In this document: piece after piece, positions 1 through 9,600 of the stretch
How the letters are laid out: the number at the start of each line of letters is the position of its first letter
Position numbering within the stretch: position 1 is the stretch's first letter
Virus record (IMG/VR): IMGVR_UViG_3300002835_000308
Span: 1-48,615 of that record
Reading direction: 5' to 3' (one strand)
DNA from: a virus
DNA length: 48,615 nucleotides
The notes under the pieces: generated by a model
Databases searched by the model: none
Told to the model about the DNA's origin: nothing
The model's input: the letters and a program-made list of their open reading frames with translations, nothing else
Position numbers and translations under genes: made by a program

Positions 1-2
1 AA

Positions 3-236
3 GCAACCTTCGTGCCAACCCTATGAAAGCAACCTTCGTGCCAACCCTATGCAAGCAACCCGTGTGCCAGGTAATAGCGTTAGAGCAACCCGTATGCCAA
101 CCCTATGAAAGCAACCTGTATGCCAGGTAATAGCGTTAGAGTAAAGACCAACCTGGAACCTACCCCGCAAGCAACCTTCGTGCCAAGTAACTCGAAGCAA
201 CCTTCGTGCCAAGTAACTCGAAGCAACCTTCGTGCC
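3..236. repeat. 26-bp iteron array
   Basis: Eight copies of a 14-bp core, GCAACCTTCGTGCC with small variations, begin at 3, 29, 55, 85, 111, 171, 197 and 223. The spacing is 26 bp except for one 30-bp and one 60-bp step. Between cores lie one of three fillers (AACCCTATG type, AGGTAATAGCGTTAGA type, AAGTAACTCG type). No convincing gene spans it. The even spacing, about two and a half helical turns, fits iterated protein-binding sites such as a replication-origin or partition iteron; the function is inferred. Confidence 0.85.
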
Positions 237-257
237 AACCCTATGCCCCACCACACC

Positions 258-310
258 GCGTGACCATACATTACACCGCGTGACCATACAATAAAGGGCG
301 TGACCATACA
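258..310. repeat. Three 13-bp direct repeats at 20-bp period
   Basis: GCGTGACCATACA occurs exactly at 258-270, 278-290 and 298-310, each 20 bp apart, directly after the 26-bp array. The motif is unrelated to the neighbouring 26-bp units, so this is a second iteron family. Two of the copies share extra upstream bases (ACACC). Probably a protein-binding array; function unknown. Confidence 0.85.
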
Positions 311-365
311 TGCACTGTCACTTTTGGGTCCCCTTGGTTGGGCTAAGAGGTACCCTGTTGCGTAT

Positions 366-452
366 TTTATAGTTTTTTAGAAAAGGAATACGATGGCAGT
401 CACGCACTTAGTTGTAGTTAGTTTATAGTTTTTTAGAAAAGGAATACGATGG
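366..452 (+). repeat. 31-bp direct repeat carrying a Shine-Dalgarno site and start codon
   Basis: A 31-bp sequence is present at 366-396 and again at 422-452. Each copy has a ribosome-binding site (AAAAGGA) a few bases before an ATG. From the first ATG (393) only an 11-codon peptide, MAVTHLVVVSL, is encoded, ending at 428 inside the second copy. From the second ATG (449) a 66-codon frame is open. A duplicated initiation region next to a tiny peptide could be a leader-peptide arrangement or the scar of a tandem duplication. Confidence 0.75.
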
Positions 453-649
453 TAGTTGGCGGGGTCACACATGTAACTGGTGTTTTCCCCGTGGACAAAG
501 TTCATTTTGTAAGGGTTTTTGAAGGTGTGAGGATTGCCGAAACTGCGCATATCTCAATTCTTCAGGAAAAACGAAGGTTAGGTGTTACCGTATCTTGTAT
601 GAAACTAGCTAGTGAAGTGTTTTCCCCGTGGACAAAGTTCATTTTGTAA
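449..649 (+). CDS. Small hypothetical protein (doubtful)
   Basis: A 66-codon frame that begins MVVGGVTHVTG after a good AAAAGGA site contained in the 31-bp repeat. It has no recognisable domain. It carries both copies of a 42-bp repeat in different reading frames, which argues that the repeat is conserved as DNA rather than as protein. It may be a real short early peptide or an accidental frame. Confidence 0.3.
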   Translation: MVVGGVTHVTGVFPVDKVHFVRVFEGVRIAETAHISILQEKRRLGVTVSCMKLASEVFSPWTKFIL

Positions 650-658
650 GGGTTTTTG
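480..658. repeat. 42-bp direct repeat pair
   Basis: An identical 42-bp sequence occurs at 480-521 and 617-658; its core is CCCCGTGGACAAAGTTC. The copies are 137 bp apart and fall in different frames of the only open frame in the region, so protein coding does not explain the conservation. It may be a regulatory element or a recombination product. Confidence 0.8.
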
Positions 659-1006
659 TTGTATCATACTTGAAAAAGGGGGTAGGTATCAGGGGGTGGG
701 TAGCTAGGCTGAGACGTGTTTTTGGGGATTGGGAAGAAATGTAATACAAGAAATTGAGAAAAAGGAAGGTTGATAGCTGTCAAGCATGGGGAGCTACTGG
801 GAACTTAGGTGCTGGCGAACTGCATGGGGTGGTATTGGATAGGGGAAATGTTTTTAGTGAGCACATTAAAGGTGTTTAATAAACGTAGCTTGTGTGATAC
901 GCGAAATGTTTTAGGTATCAGGTTAGATGGGTGTGAGGATTTCGTTGACTGGGTATGAGGAACTGCTAGGGTGGAGTAACACCTTCAGTTAATCAACGAG
1001 GTTTAT
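659..1006. other. Non-coding G/T-rich stretch
   Basis: About 350 bp without a convincing gene on either strand. The top strand is rich in G and T. It contains the decamer GAAATGTTTT at 845 and 903 (further copies at 1440, 1515 and 1583) and two copies of AGGTATCAGG. A TTGACT at 945 has no good -10 partner. A ribosome-binding site for the next gene (GAGG) lies at 999-1002. Confidence 0.5.
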
Positions 1007-1426
1007 ATGCGTATCTGGTTTAGGATCCCTTTCATTAGTTTGCCTGCTAAGTTTTGTGCTCGCATTCTGATGGCTGCGATTTGGGGTTTGGTGCTGTCTG
1101 AGGGCGATGTTGAGCTTCGGGTTGCCTTTGGCGCGGTTCTGGGCGGCTTGATGCTTGTGCTTTCGCCTGCGTTCTTTGGGTGGGATAGGGGGCGTGTAGA
1201 CGGCCCTAGGATGGCGCTGTACGGCCTTTACTTGGCGGGTGAGGTCCTGGCTATGGGTAGCTTGTGTCTTGCCTTTATGGGGACTTTGTGTGGGCGGGTG
1301 GAGGCGTATGCGATGATGATTTGTGGGTTTGGGGGAAGCTTTTTCACTGTGTATGCGACTCGGAATATTTATCTGAGTAATTTAGGTAATATTTCGGAAA
1401 ACAGGGGGGATATTAGTGAGAAGTAA
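1007..1426 (+). CDS. Hypothetical membrane protein
   Basis: 139 residues, very hydrophobic. Likely membrane segments are around residues 40-60, 72-94 and 100-118, and a shorter hydrophobic N-terminal stretch precedes them. It starts at an ATG preceded by GAGG. The C-terminal tail is polar (SENRGDISEK). I do not recognise a family. The codons are G/T-rich like the surrounding non-coding DNA and unlike the A/C-richer genes from 3 kb on. It could be a superinfection-exclusion or host-interaction membrane protein, but nothing shows this directly. Confidence 0.6.
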   Translation: MRIWFRIPFISLPAKFCARILMAAIWGLVLSEGDVELRVAFGAVLGGLMLVLSPAFFGWDRGRVDGPRMALYGLYLAGEVLAMGSLCLAFMGTLCGRVEAYAMMICGFGGSFFTVYATRNIYLSNLGNISENRGDISEK

Positions 1427-1611
1427 GTTTTAAAGTTTGGAAATGTTTTGCTTGTGTGGTTTCTGGATCAATTCTTTTGTGTGCAAAATTTGCGCTAAGA
1501 AATAGTTATGGGGAGAAATGTTTGATGCGAGTCATGAGGTATTATTGACCATATGGGTAGGTCGTATGTTGGCTGGTTCATCGTAAATGTTTTTGTTGAA
1601 AAGGAGTTAGT
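1427..1611. other. Intergenic region
   Basis: 185 bp with no gene. It contains three copies of the (G/T)AAATGTTT element (1440, 1515, 1583) and ends in a strong AAAAGGAG ribosome-binding site at 1598-1605 for the next gene. Confidence 0.5.
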
Positions 1612-2019
1612 ATGCAAACGTTTGTTCCGTACCCTGATTTTGCTCTTTCGGCTAAGGTTCTAGACCGTGCACGCTTGGGTAAGCAGCGGGTGGAGACTTG
1701 GCAGATTATCCAGTCTCTTACTGTCCAAGAATACGGATGGAAGAATCATCCTGCGACTAAGATGTGGCGAGGGCATGTAGCTGCGCTTGCGAGCTACGGG
1801 GTGGCTGTGTGCGACGAGTGGATTGCTAGGGGGTACAAGGATAGCTTGAGGCCTAGGTTCGAGGCTCTGGCGAACCCACAGGCGCCTTTACCGGCATGGT
1901 GGGGACGGCCTGACGTGCACGCATCACATCGCTCACGGCTTCTGGAGAAGGATGCTGGCTGGTATGGTCAGTTTGGCTGGTCTGACATCCCTGGAGGGTA
2001 TGTGTGGCCAGTAACATGA
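1612..2019 (+). CDS. MSMEG_6728-like protein (pyrimidine dimer DNA glycosylase superfamily)
   Basis: 135 residues. The N-terminus MQTFVPYPDFALSAKVLDR, the following RLGKQRVE, the central GWKNHPATKMWRGH and the SHRSRLLEKD near the C-terminus match, from memory, the actinobacterial MSMEG_6728 family, which belongs to the pyrimidine-dimer DNA glycosylase (endonuclease V-like) superfamily. Length is typical. The basic helices are compatible with DNA binding and repair of UV damage in phage DNA, but catalytic activity is not proven for this subfamily. Excellent AAAAGGAG site 7 bp before the ATG. It is followed by a 240-bp regulatory region. Confidence 0.8.
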   Translation: MQTFVPYPDFALSAKVLDRARLGKQRVETWQIIQSLTVQEYGWKNHPATKMWRGHVAALASYGVAVCDEWIARGYKDSLRPRFEALANPQAPLPAWWGRPDVHASHRSRLLEKDAGWYGQFGWSDIPGGYVWPVT

Positions 2020-2054
2020 ACTACACTAACGGTTAGTGTATCTCACATTATACC

Positions 2055-2082
2055 TTGACATGTAGTAATATCGGGCTATGAT
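2055..2082 (+). promoter_or_regulatory. Near-consensus sigma70-type promoter
   Basis: TTGACA (2055-2060), 16-bp spacer, TATGAT (2077-2082). Predicted start near 2089. The transcript would begin with the GATC-rich region and then enter the zinc-binding gene at 2284. It is the best promoter match in the left part of the window. Confidence 0.75.
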
Positions 2083-2204
2083 CTTACTGAGCTGAATATG
2101 GGGGGTTTTATTCAGGGGATCTGGATCAAGAAGAAAGATCTTCTCTTGATCTAGATATGATCTCTAGATATTGATCTTATTGATCCTTAAGATCTAGATT
2201 GATC
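2080..2204. promoter_or_regulatory. Cluster of ten GATC sites spaced near one helical turn
   Basis: GATC occurs at 2080, 2118, 2124, 2137, 2148, 2159, 2173, 2182, 2191 and 2201. From 2124 on the steps are 13, 11, 11, 14, 9, 9 and 10 bp. Several copies are flanked as AGATCT or CTAGATC. No gene is encoded. Candidate roles are a methylation-sensitive switch, an origin element, or an operator array in the leader of the promoter at 2055. Confidence 0.7.
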
Positions 2205-2283
2205 TAACCTTACTGACCTTACTGTGTGGGTACACCACAGGTAGTGGTGTGTCTAGTTGTCACCTTTGTTAGTGGAAGGATAC

Positions 2284-2490
2284 ATGAACATGGCTGAAAA
2301 TGTACCTATGGTTGCTATTGGGAATGATGAACTGGGGGATACACTACAGGTTGGGGATGTGGTTAAGTGTCCAAATTGTGGACATGACCATTTAGTTGCC
2401 GGGTCTACTCCTCCTATCCTGCTGTCTGTTAAGTGCGGGGATGCTTCGTACTTGGTTGGTATCAAAAATAGGAGAATTCGTACAACGTGA
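2284..2490 (+). CDS. Small zinc-binding protein
   Basis: 68 residues when started at the ATG at 2284, which has a GGAAGGA site at a good distance; an in-frame ATG at 2257 lacks one. The motif CPNCGHDH (about residues 29-36) followed by a further Cys about 20 residues on suggests a small zinc ribbon or knuckle. Function unknown. It is the first gene after the 2055 promoter and the GATC cluster, so its expression may be controlled by them. Confidence 0.65.
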   Translation: MNMAENVPMVAIGNDELGDTLQVGDVVKCPNCGHDHLVAGSTPPILLSVKCGDASYLVGIKNRRIRTT

Positions 2491-2585
2491 GTGTTGCACG
2501 TTCTGTGCAACCACAGGGTTTTGGACAACTGTTGCTCTAGTCCCTGCTGCTGCTATGGTAACACCATTCGCAACGAGGAGACGCT

Positions 2586-3113
2586 ATGCCCACAGTTTGC
2601 ATAATTGATATTGACACTACGTTGGCAAACAACGACCATCGTGCGCTTGTACTCAAGCGAGACCTTCAGGGTAAGGTGACTCAAGAGAGCTGGGATGCTT
2701 TTTTGCAAGCTGACCTGATGCTCTTGGACAAGCCTCAGGAACACGCAAAGTCGGTTGTGGACTACATGCGTAATCATGGGTACATGATTGTGTTCCTCAC
2801 AGGCAGAAACGAAAAGCATTTAGGTGTTACTCAGGCTTGGCTTCGTACACATATGGGGCGCACAGACGATGAGATTCTCTTGATGCGCTCTGCAGAGTAT
2901 TCTGGACAGCCTGCTTCTGTGTTCAAGGAGGAAAAGTTTCTTCAGTTTATTCAAGAGCACAATCTGCAGGATGCTTCTTTTCTCTTCTTTGAAGATGACA
3001 AGCATGTGCTGGCTATGTGGAGGAAGTACGGCTTAGTTTTCCAATGTCCTGAGGCTTGGCAGTGGCTGAACCCTGAGATTCCTGAGGCTGAAGAACTTGC
3101 TTGGTCTAGGTAA
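2586..3113 (+). CDS. HAD-superfamily phosphatase
   Basis: 175 residues. Motif I is DIDTT at residues 8-12 (Asp8 nucleophile, Asp10 acid/base), motif II is in VFLTGRNE around residue 64, and the acidic metal-binding motif is FFEDDKHV around residue 138. This is the HAD fold and resembles the 3'-phosphatase half of phage polynucleotide kinases, but there is no kinase domain. A role in trimming 3'-phosphates of nicked DNA or RNA, or in nucleotide turnover, is plausible. Strong GAGGAG site before the ATG. Confidence 0.75.
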   Translation: MPTVCIIDIDTTLANNDHRALVLKRDLQGKVTQESWDAFLQADLMLLDKPQEHAKSVVDYMRNHGYMIVFLTGRNEKHLGVTQAWLRTHMGRTDDEILLMRSAEYSGQPASVFKEEKFLQFIQEHNLQDASFLFFEDDKHVLAMWRKYGLVFQCPEAWQWLNPEIPEAEELAWSR

Positions 3114-3136
3114 CGTATTACTAAGAAAGGATGAAC

Positions 3137-3364
3137 ATGAATTACTCGTTCTGTCAGGAAACTATCGTAGACGAGGCAGTGGCTTCTTTGGTTGCTGTTG
3201 GCTTTGAAAAAGACAAAGCTTTGATTCTCTTGAAGGCGAATGCAGCGCAGCTGCGACTTGTGCTATCCAACCTTTCTGAGCAGGATGCGCTAAACCGAGA
3301 AGCTGTGGCTACTGTTGTTAGGTTTGCGACCAACGTTAATGCGAGCACTCAGGTGATGGGATGA
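3137..3364 (+). CDS. Hypothetical helical protein
   Basis: 75 residues from the ATG at 3137; the AGAAAGGA at 3124-3131 is correctly placed for this codon and too close to the ATG at 3131. The protein is alanine- and valine-rich, predicted helical, with a UBA-like pattern AVASLVAVGFEKDKALILL at the start. That resemblance is by eye only. No function assigned. Confidence 0.55.
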   Translation: MNYSFCQETIVDEAVASLVAVGFEKDKALILLKANAAQLRLVLSNLSEQDALNREAVATVVRFATNVNASTQVMG

Positions 3365-3370
3365 ATTGTC

Positions 3371-3673
3371 GTGGCGAAATTAGAGCTTGATTTCGTAGAC
3401 GATTCGGACACTCGATGGGCTCATATCATATTCAGGCAGGAAGGTATGCGTGGTTTCACGTTGCCATTATCCTGGTTACCTGAGTTCTTGCACGGTCTGG
3501 AATCCCGTAATAACGAAGCTTTTTGCATCTACAAGAACTACTTAGTGCACAGCACTCGTTCTTCGTGTAAACTGTTCGTTTCTACAATCGCAGATCCCCT
3601 ATTGCATCTTGACGATGGTCAGCGCACGAAGCTGATAGCGCATCTGAAAGAGCACTATAAATCCTGGATTTGA
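3371..3673 (+). CDS. Hypothetical protein
   Basis: 100 residues from a GTG start, 6 bp after the previous stop. Mixed alpha/beta, with several aromatic residues. It lies directly before the ribonucleotide reductase gene, 20 bp away, and is probably co-transcribed. No domain recognised. Confidence 0.55.
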   Translation: MAKLELDFVDDSDTRWAHIIFRQEGMRGFTLPLSWLPEFLHGLESRNNEAFCIYKNYLVHSTRSSCKLFVSTIADPLLHLDDGQRTKLIAHLKEHYKSWI

Positions 3674-3693
3674 ATATTAGGAGAGTTTAAAAC

Positions 3694-6600
3694 ATGACTG
3701 CTGCCGGTACTATTCGTCTTTTTTCTCTTTCTTCGTCCTTCCTTGATGAATACAGGGATAAGCAACCAGAATGGGGTTACGCTGGGCTTGGTTACGTAGT
3801 TTATAAGCGCTGTGTGCATGCCGACACTCCTGTGTTGTGCGCAGATTTGTCTTGGAAGCCTGCGGGAAGTCTGAGTGTAGGGGAGCAACTTCTTGCATTT
3901 GAAGAAGGCTCAATGTCCCGTTCTCGGGACACCGGTCGCCCGCGCCACATGCTTGTGTCTACCGTCACTGATAACTCTACTGAACTTGCAGAGTGTGTGA
4001 AGATCACACTTTCAAATGGGGATGTGCTCACGTGTACTCCTGACCATTCTTGGCTCGTAAGGACTGGCTACGGTCTGGAGTGGGTGGAAGCAAAAGACCT
4101 ATTGTCTCGCAAGAAGTGTGAGTTCGTTAAGTATGCAGACGTGTGGGCTGAGGACACTTCGTATGAGGCTGGTTATCTAGCTGGTGCTTTTGACGGCGAA
4201 GGTTCTCTAGATCGCAAGCGGTCTTTGCAGTTCGTGCAGACAGACAACGCTATGTTGTCAGCTGTACAAGAGTTCCTTCTTAGGAAAGGCTACAAGTTCT
4301 CCATTGCCCAAAAGCAGCAGAGCAAGTTGGGGAAAAAGCCTTGCTTTGCTCTTAGCTTGCATAGCAATGCCCAAGTCATGCGTTTTTTGGGTGAGGTGAG
4401 ACCTCATCGGCTGCTGGAGAAGTATATAACTACTGTAGATACTATGGCTATGCGTCGAAAATACACGCACGTAACCGTATCCACTGTAGTATCCGTGGAA
4501 CCTGTAGGTCCACAGCCAGTAGCTATACTGAGTACTACGTCTAAGACGCACATAACTGCTGGTTATCCAAGCCACAATACCTACGCGCGTACTAAGGAAG
4601 ATGGTTCCCTTGAGGAGTTTTGGGAGACTTGTCAGCGTGTCGTAGAAGGTACCTACAACGTACAGAAGCGTCACTGCCACCAGCTGAAGCTTCCCTGGGA
4701 CGACCGAAAGGCACAGCGCTCTGCACAGGAAATGTTTCGGCGCATGTGGGAGTTCAAGTGGCTTCCTCCGGGACGTGGCCTGTGGATGATGGGCACCCAG
4801 ATGGTGGATAAGATCGGTAGCGGCGCTCTGAACAATTGTTTCAGTGGTGATACTGAAGCTGTAGTTTTCGACGATGACCTAGGCTTGACCACAGTTCCTC
4901 TACGTGACCTTGTGGGGCGTGAGTTCAACACACCCTTGAACTCCGGTATCGCTCGGGCGACGGTTAAGTCCTTTGGAGAGCAAGAACTGAACCACGTAAC
5001 ATTCAAGGTTCCCGGTAAGTCAAAATACGTGTTGGAGTATGATGTCACCGCTGACCATCGTTGGATTCTGTCAGACGGAACATCCACCACTTCTCTGAAA
5101 GTTGGTGACCGCGTTACTGTCTCTCCACGAACTGTGCATTCAAGTTTTCTTGAAACTTCTACTGGTTACAAGCGTGGATATGCCCATGGTCTAATCTACG
5201 GCGACGGCACCAGACATACATATTATCCAGAGCGCCACTTCATTCGCCTTTGTGGTAACAAGGAACAAGCACATGTCTCTCTGCTTGAGAGCATGCCTGA
5301 GTTTCTCTCTACTACACGTCCCGCTTCTTTTAACGGAGATGCAGTAGTTACCCTAAAGCTGAACAAGGGTGAAAACTGGAAGCAGGTTCCGGACAACACC
5401 AAAGATGTTGCATACTGTCGTGGTTTCATCGACGGTTGGCTCGCGGCTGATGGTCACACTGAAGCAAATGGAAGAAAGCAACTTGACTCAATCAATCTGG
5501 ACGGAATTCAGTGGCTGACTAAGCTGGCGCCAACGTGTGGTTACGTTGTTACTGGTTGGAGCGTGGATAACGCAGACACTAACTTCGGTCCAAGGTCGCA
5601 GCCGTTGAATCGCGTGACTTTGAGCACGTCACCTGTAGACCTTCTTGTGCAGTCAATCAGCCCGATTGGTAAACAGGAAGTTTTCTGCGCGGTGGTGCCT
5701 GACGCCAACAAGTTTGTTTTGGCTGGTGGCTTGGAAACCGGTAATTGTGGGTACGTGTCAACCGCTGACATCCATGTGGACTTTGCAGAACCCTTCTGCT
5801 GGCTCATGGACATGCTGATGCTTGGCGTAGGTATCGGCTTCGATACAAAAGGAGCAGGAAAGGTCAAGATTCAGAAGCCGTCTACGGTTGAAGGTTCCTT
5901 TGTAGTGGAGGATAGCCGTGAGGGCTGGGTCTCGCTGCTACGTGTCGTGCTCAACTCTTTCGTCGGCAAGGGCTCGGTCCCTGCTACTATCGACTACTCG
6001 AAGGTCAGGCCAGCAGGGTCCCCGATTAAGGGCTTTGGTGGCGTTGCCTCAGGACCTGATCCACTGAAGGAACTGATCGATAGCGTTCATGACATCCTTA
6101 ACCCTCTTATTGGCGAGCAGATTACTGCTTCTGCAATCGTAGACATCAGTAACCTGGTGGGACGTTGTGTAGTTGCAGGTAACGTGCGTCGATGTTTGCC
6201 AGCAGGAACACGGGTTCACACCAAGAAAGGACTCAAGCCTATTGAGGAGGTAAGGGTAGGCGACTTGGTGTTTACTAGTAAGGGTTGGTCTGCGGTAACA
6301 AACACGTTTGATCAAGGAGTTCAGAACGTCGTTACTGTGCATACCCAGCTTGGCCCGTTAAAGGCCACCAAGAATCATCAAGTAAAGGTTTTTACCTCTC
6401 CAACTGAGTTTACTTTCAAAAAAGTAGAAGATTTGCTTCCTGGGGACAGGTTGGTTTTTAACGCCCGCGCCCAGGACTACGAGCAGGAAGTTTCTCTTCC
6501 GTCATGGTCTTACGAAAAGTCAAAGCACTCCACAACTTGTGCAGATATTAACATTCCTGCTCTCGACGCAGACACGGCTTGGTTCCTGGGACTTCTGGCC

Positions 6601-9600
6601 GGAGACGGTTATGTGTATCCAAATACTGCTAAGAACGGCTTCAATGCCTACGTAAGTGTTGCATGCAGTCCAGATTACCCGGAAATAACAGAAGACTGTC
6701 AGAAGGTCCTTAAGTCTTTTGGCGTCAACCTCTGCGACGTTCTTCCGTCTGAACGTGACGCTGCTCACAAAGTGAGAGCACAGTCCAAACAACTGGCTTG
6801 GTATCTGAGCCAGTTTAAGGTTGCAAAGCAACCTATGTCTGTTCCTGAGTGTATTTTGTCTGGTTCTCCAGAACTTCGCGCAGCCTACGTGGCGGGCCTG
6901 TTTGATGCAGACGGGTCTACAAAAACACAGCCAACACAGATCGCTACCAGTGTGTACCCAACCTACCTTCAAGAGGTTCAGGCGGTTTTGGCTACACTAG
7001 GCATTCCATCTAGGTTTAAGCTTTGCCGACAAGCCACGGAAACGGAACAGGCGTTGTATGCTCTGACCGTTGTTGGAGAGCGCGCAGTAGAGCGTTTTAC
7101 AAACACAGTAGGATCTTTCTCCCGCAAGTTTAACAGGACAGCTAAGACCTCCAGAAGTCAGAATGACTACGGTTTTCCTGGTTCTTGGATCTCCTTTAAC
7201 TACGGAAGAGAATGGTCTTCTGCAAACAAGCAGATGACTGTGGCAACCTACGAGCGGATTCGTAATTGCACCTTGTCCGAGTACCCGGTAGAGGTGAACT
7301 CGATTGATTTGGAAAATTCAGAGGCTGCGCACACCTACGACTTGGAAGTTTCTGGGGTGCATGAGTTCGTTGTAGAGAGCGGACTAATCGTTCACAACTC
7401 CGCCGAAATAGCTTTTGGAAATCCAGACGACGAGGAGTTCCTAAATCTAAAGAACCCAGACATCAACAAGGAAGCACTGTACCACCACCGCTGGTCTTCC
7501 AATAACTCGGTGTTCGCGTATGAGGGTATGGATTATACTCGGGTGGCCGAGCTTACTGCCAAGAACGGAGAGCCTGGGTACGAATGGCTGGATAACGCGC
7601 GCAAGTTCTCTCGAATGGGAAGAGAGCCCGATTATTCAGACATGCGAGTAGCAGGAGCAAATCCTTGCTTCTCTGGAGATACTCTCGTTGCGGTTGCTGA
7701 CGGTCGTCATGCCGTTCCGTTCAAGCAGCTGGCTGAAGAAGGAAAGGATGTTCCTGTTTACTCTCTTAGCCCGGAAGGCAAGGTAGAGATCAAGTGGGGT
7801 CGCAATCCTAGAAAGACTCGTGAGGGCGCAAAGCTAGTACGTATCCATATGGATACAGGCGACTATTTGGATGTTACTCCTGACCACAAGGTCATTTTGC
7901 GTGATGGAACTATCAAGCACGCCAAGGATCTGAATAAGGGAGACAGTCTTCCTATCGCCAAGAAGTACAAGGACAAAGTGGTGAAGGATGGAGGACAATA
8001 CTGGCGCGTTCAGACTGACCTATCTAAGCCAGAACGTGTTTTTGAGCACCGCCTAGTAGCTAAGTTCTTCCAACCTGAGAAGTGGGCTGAGTTGTACGAC
8101 GAAGCCAAGGCGAATGGATGGATTAAGGGCGGAGTGGTAGTTCATCACAAGGACTACAACCCACTGAACAACGCACCAGAAAACCTTGAAGTTATGACTT
8201 TCAAGGACCACGCTCAGCTTCATGGAGACTATGACCGTGTGGGCGAGAAGAATGGAATGTTCGGAAAGTCCCACAGTGTAGAGACCAAGGCTAAGATTGG
8301 TGCAAAGACTTCGGAACGGATGTCCGACCCAGAGTTCCTCATGCGCTTGAGTAACTCTCACACAAAGGAAGAGCGAGCACAGGCATCTGCACGTCTCAAA
8401 GAGTCCAAAGCAGAGTGGGACAAGGAGTACTACCTAGAGCAGGAGCGCACTACGGACCTTGAAACTGTTTGGGTTGGTGACCGCATGTTCGCTAAAAAGA
8501 CCTGCGAACACTGTGGCACTGGTTTCACAGTTCCCTGGGGTAAGCGCGATCGGCTTTACTGCTCTACGGCGTGTTTCAACGTCTACCTTCAGGGACTAGA
8601 AGCTCGTAAAAACGGACAGCGCACTGCGTTTACGCATCGTCAACAGGGGATTCTTCACGAACAGGTGATGGTCTACAAGGATCTTCAGTCTTCATTGTCT
8701 CGGGATCCTATGAAGAAGGAGTGGGAGTCTGCGTGCAAGACAAAGAACGTATCCTACCGATTCCGAAGCGGTGTGTCTTCCAGCAAGAATCCCTACGCGT
8801 TAACTTCGTTCGAAGACCTGAAGAAGCGTGCGGCGGAGTACAATCATAGGGTTGTGAGAGTTGAAGAACTAGAGGGTGAGCACGATGTGTACAACATCAC
8901 AGTAGAAACCCACCACACTGTGATGGTATCATTGACACGAGACCTAAACGCCTCCGCGTTCTACATGCAAGGGCTGTGCCAGTGTGTGGAGCAATCCCTC
9001 GAAGATCGAGAGTTGTGCTGTTTAGTAGAGACCTTCCCAGGAAGGCACGAATCTGTCGCAGACTTCCAGAAGACACTGAAATACGCGTACTTGTATGCTA
9101 AGACCGTGACTTTGATTCCTACTCATGACGCACGCACGAACACGGTTTTGATGAGAAACCGTAGAATTGGGTGCAGTATGAGCGGCATTACTCAGGCTAT
9201 CCAAAAGTTTGGTCGTAGGAACTTCTTGAACAAGTTCTGTGATGACGGGTACAAATATCTCAAGCAGCTAGACCAGCTTTATAGTGATTGGCTGTGTGTT
9301 CGTCCTTCGATTAAGATTACTTCCGTAAAGCCCTCGGGCTCCGTGAGTCTTCTTCCTGGCGTAACACCTGGTATTCACTTCCCCCACGCTGAATATTACG
9401 TTCGTCGCGTAAGACTTCAGGCTAACTCTCCTCTTGTAAACAAGCTGTACATCGCTGGCTATCCCATAGAAGATGATAAGTACAGCCCAAATACTAAGGT
9501 TGCTACCTTTCCTGTTAGGGAAGCTAACTATGACAGGTCTAAAGACCAGGTAACTATGTGGGAACAGCTGGAGCTTGCAGCCGCGCTACAGCAATACTGG

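Noticed and set aside
3-236. CRISPR array
   Set aside because: The repeat core is 14 bp, the fillers are short and re-used rather than unique spacers, and no cas gene is present.
21-311. Two - strand frames across the iteron region
   Set aside because: Their sequence is only the translation of the 26-bp and 20-bp repeats, with no ribosome-binding sites.
2396-2608. 70-codon + strand frame
   Set aside because: It overlaps the zinc-binding gene and the start of the HAD gene, has no ribosome-binding site and a Leu/Cys-rich unlikely sequence.
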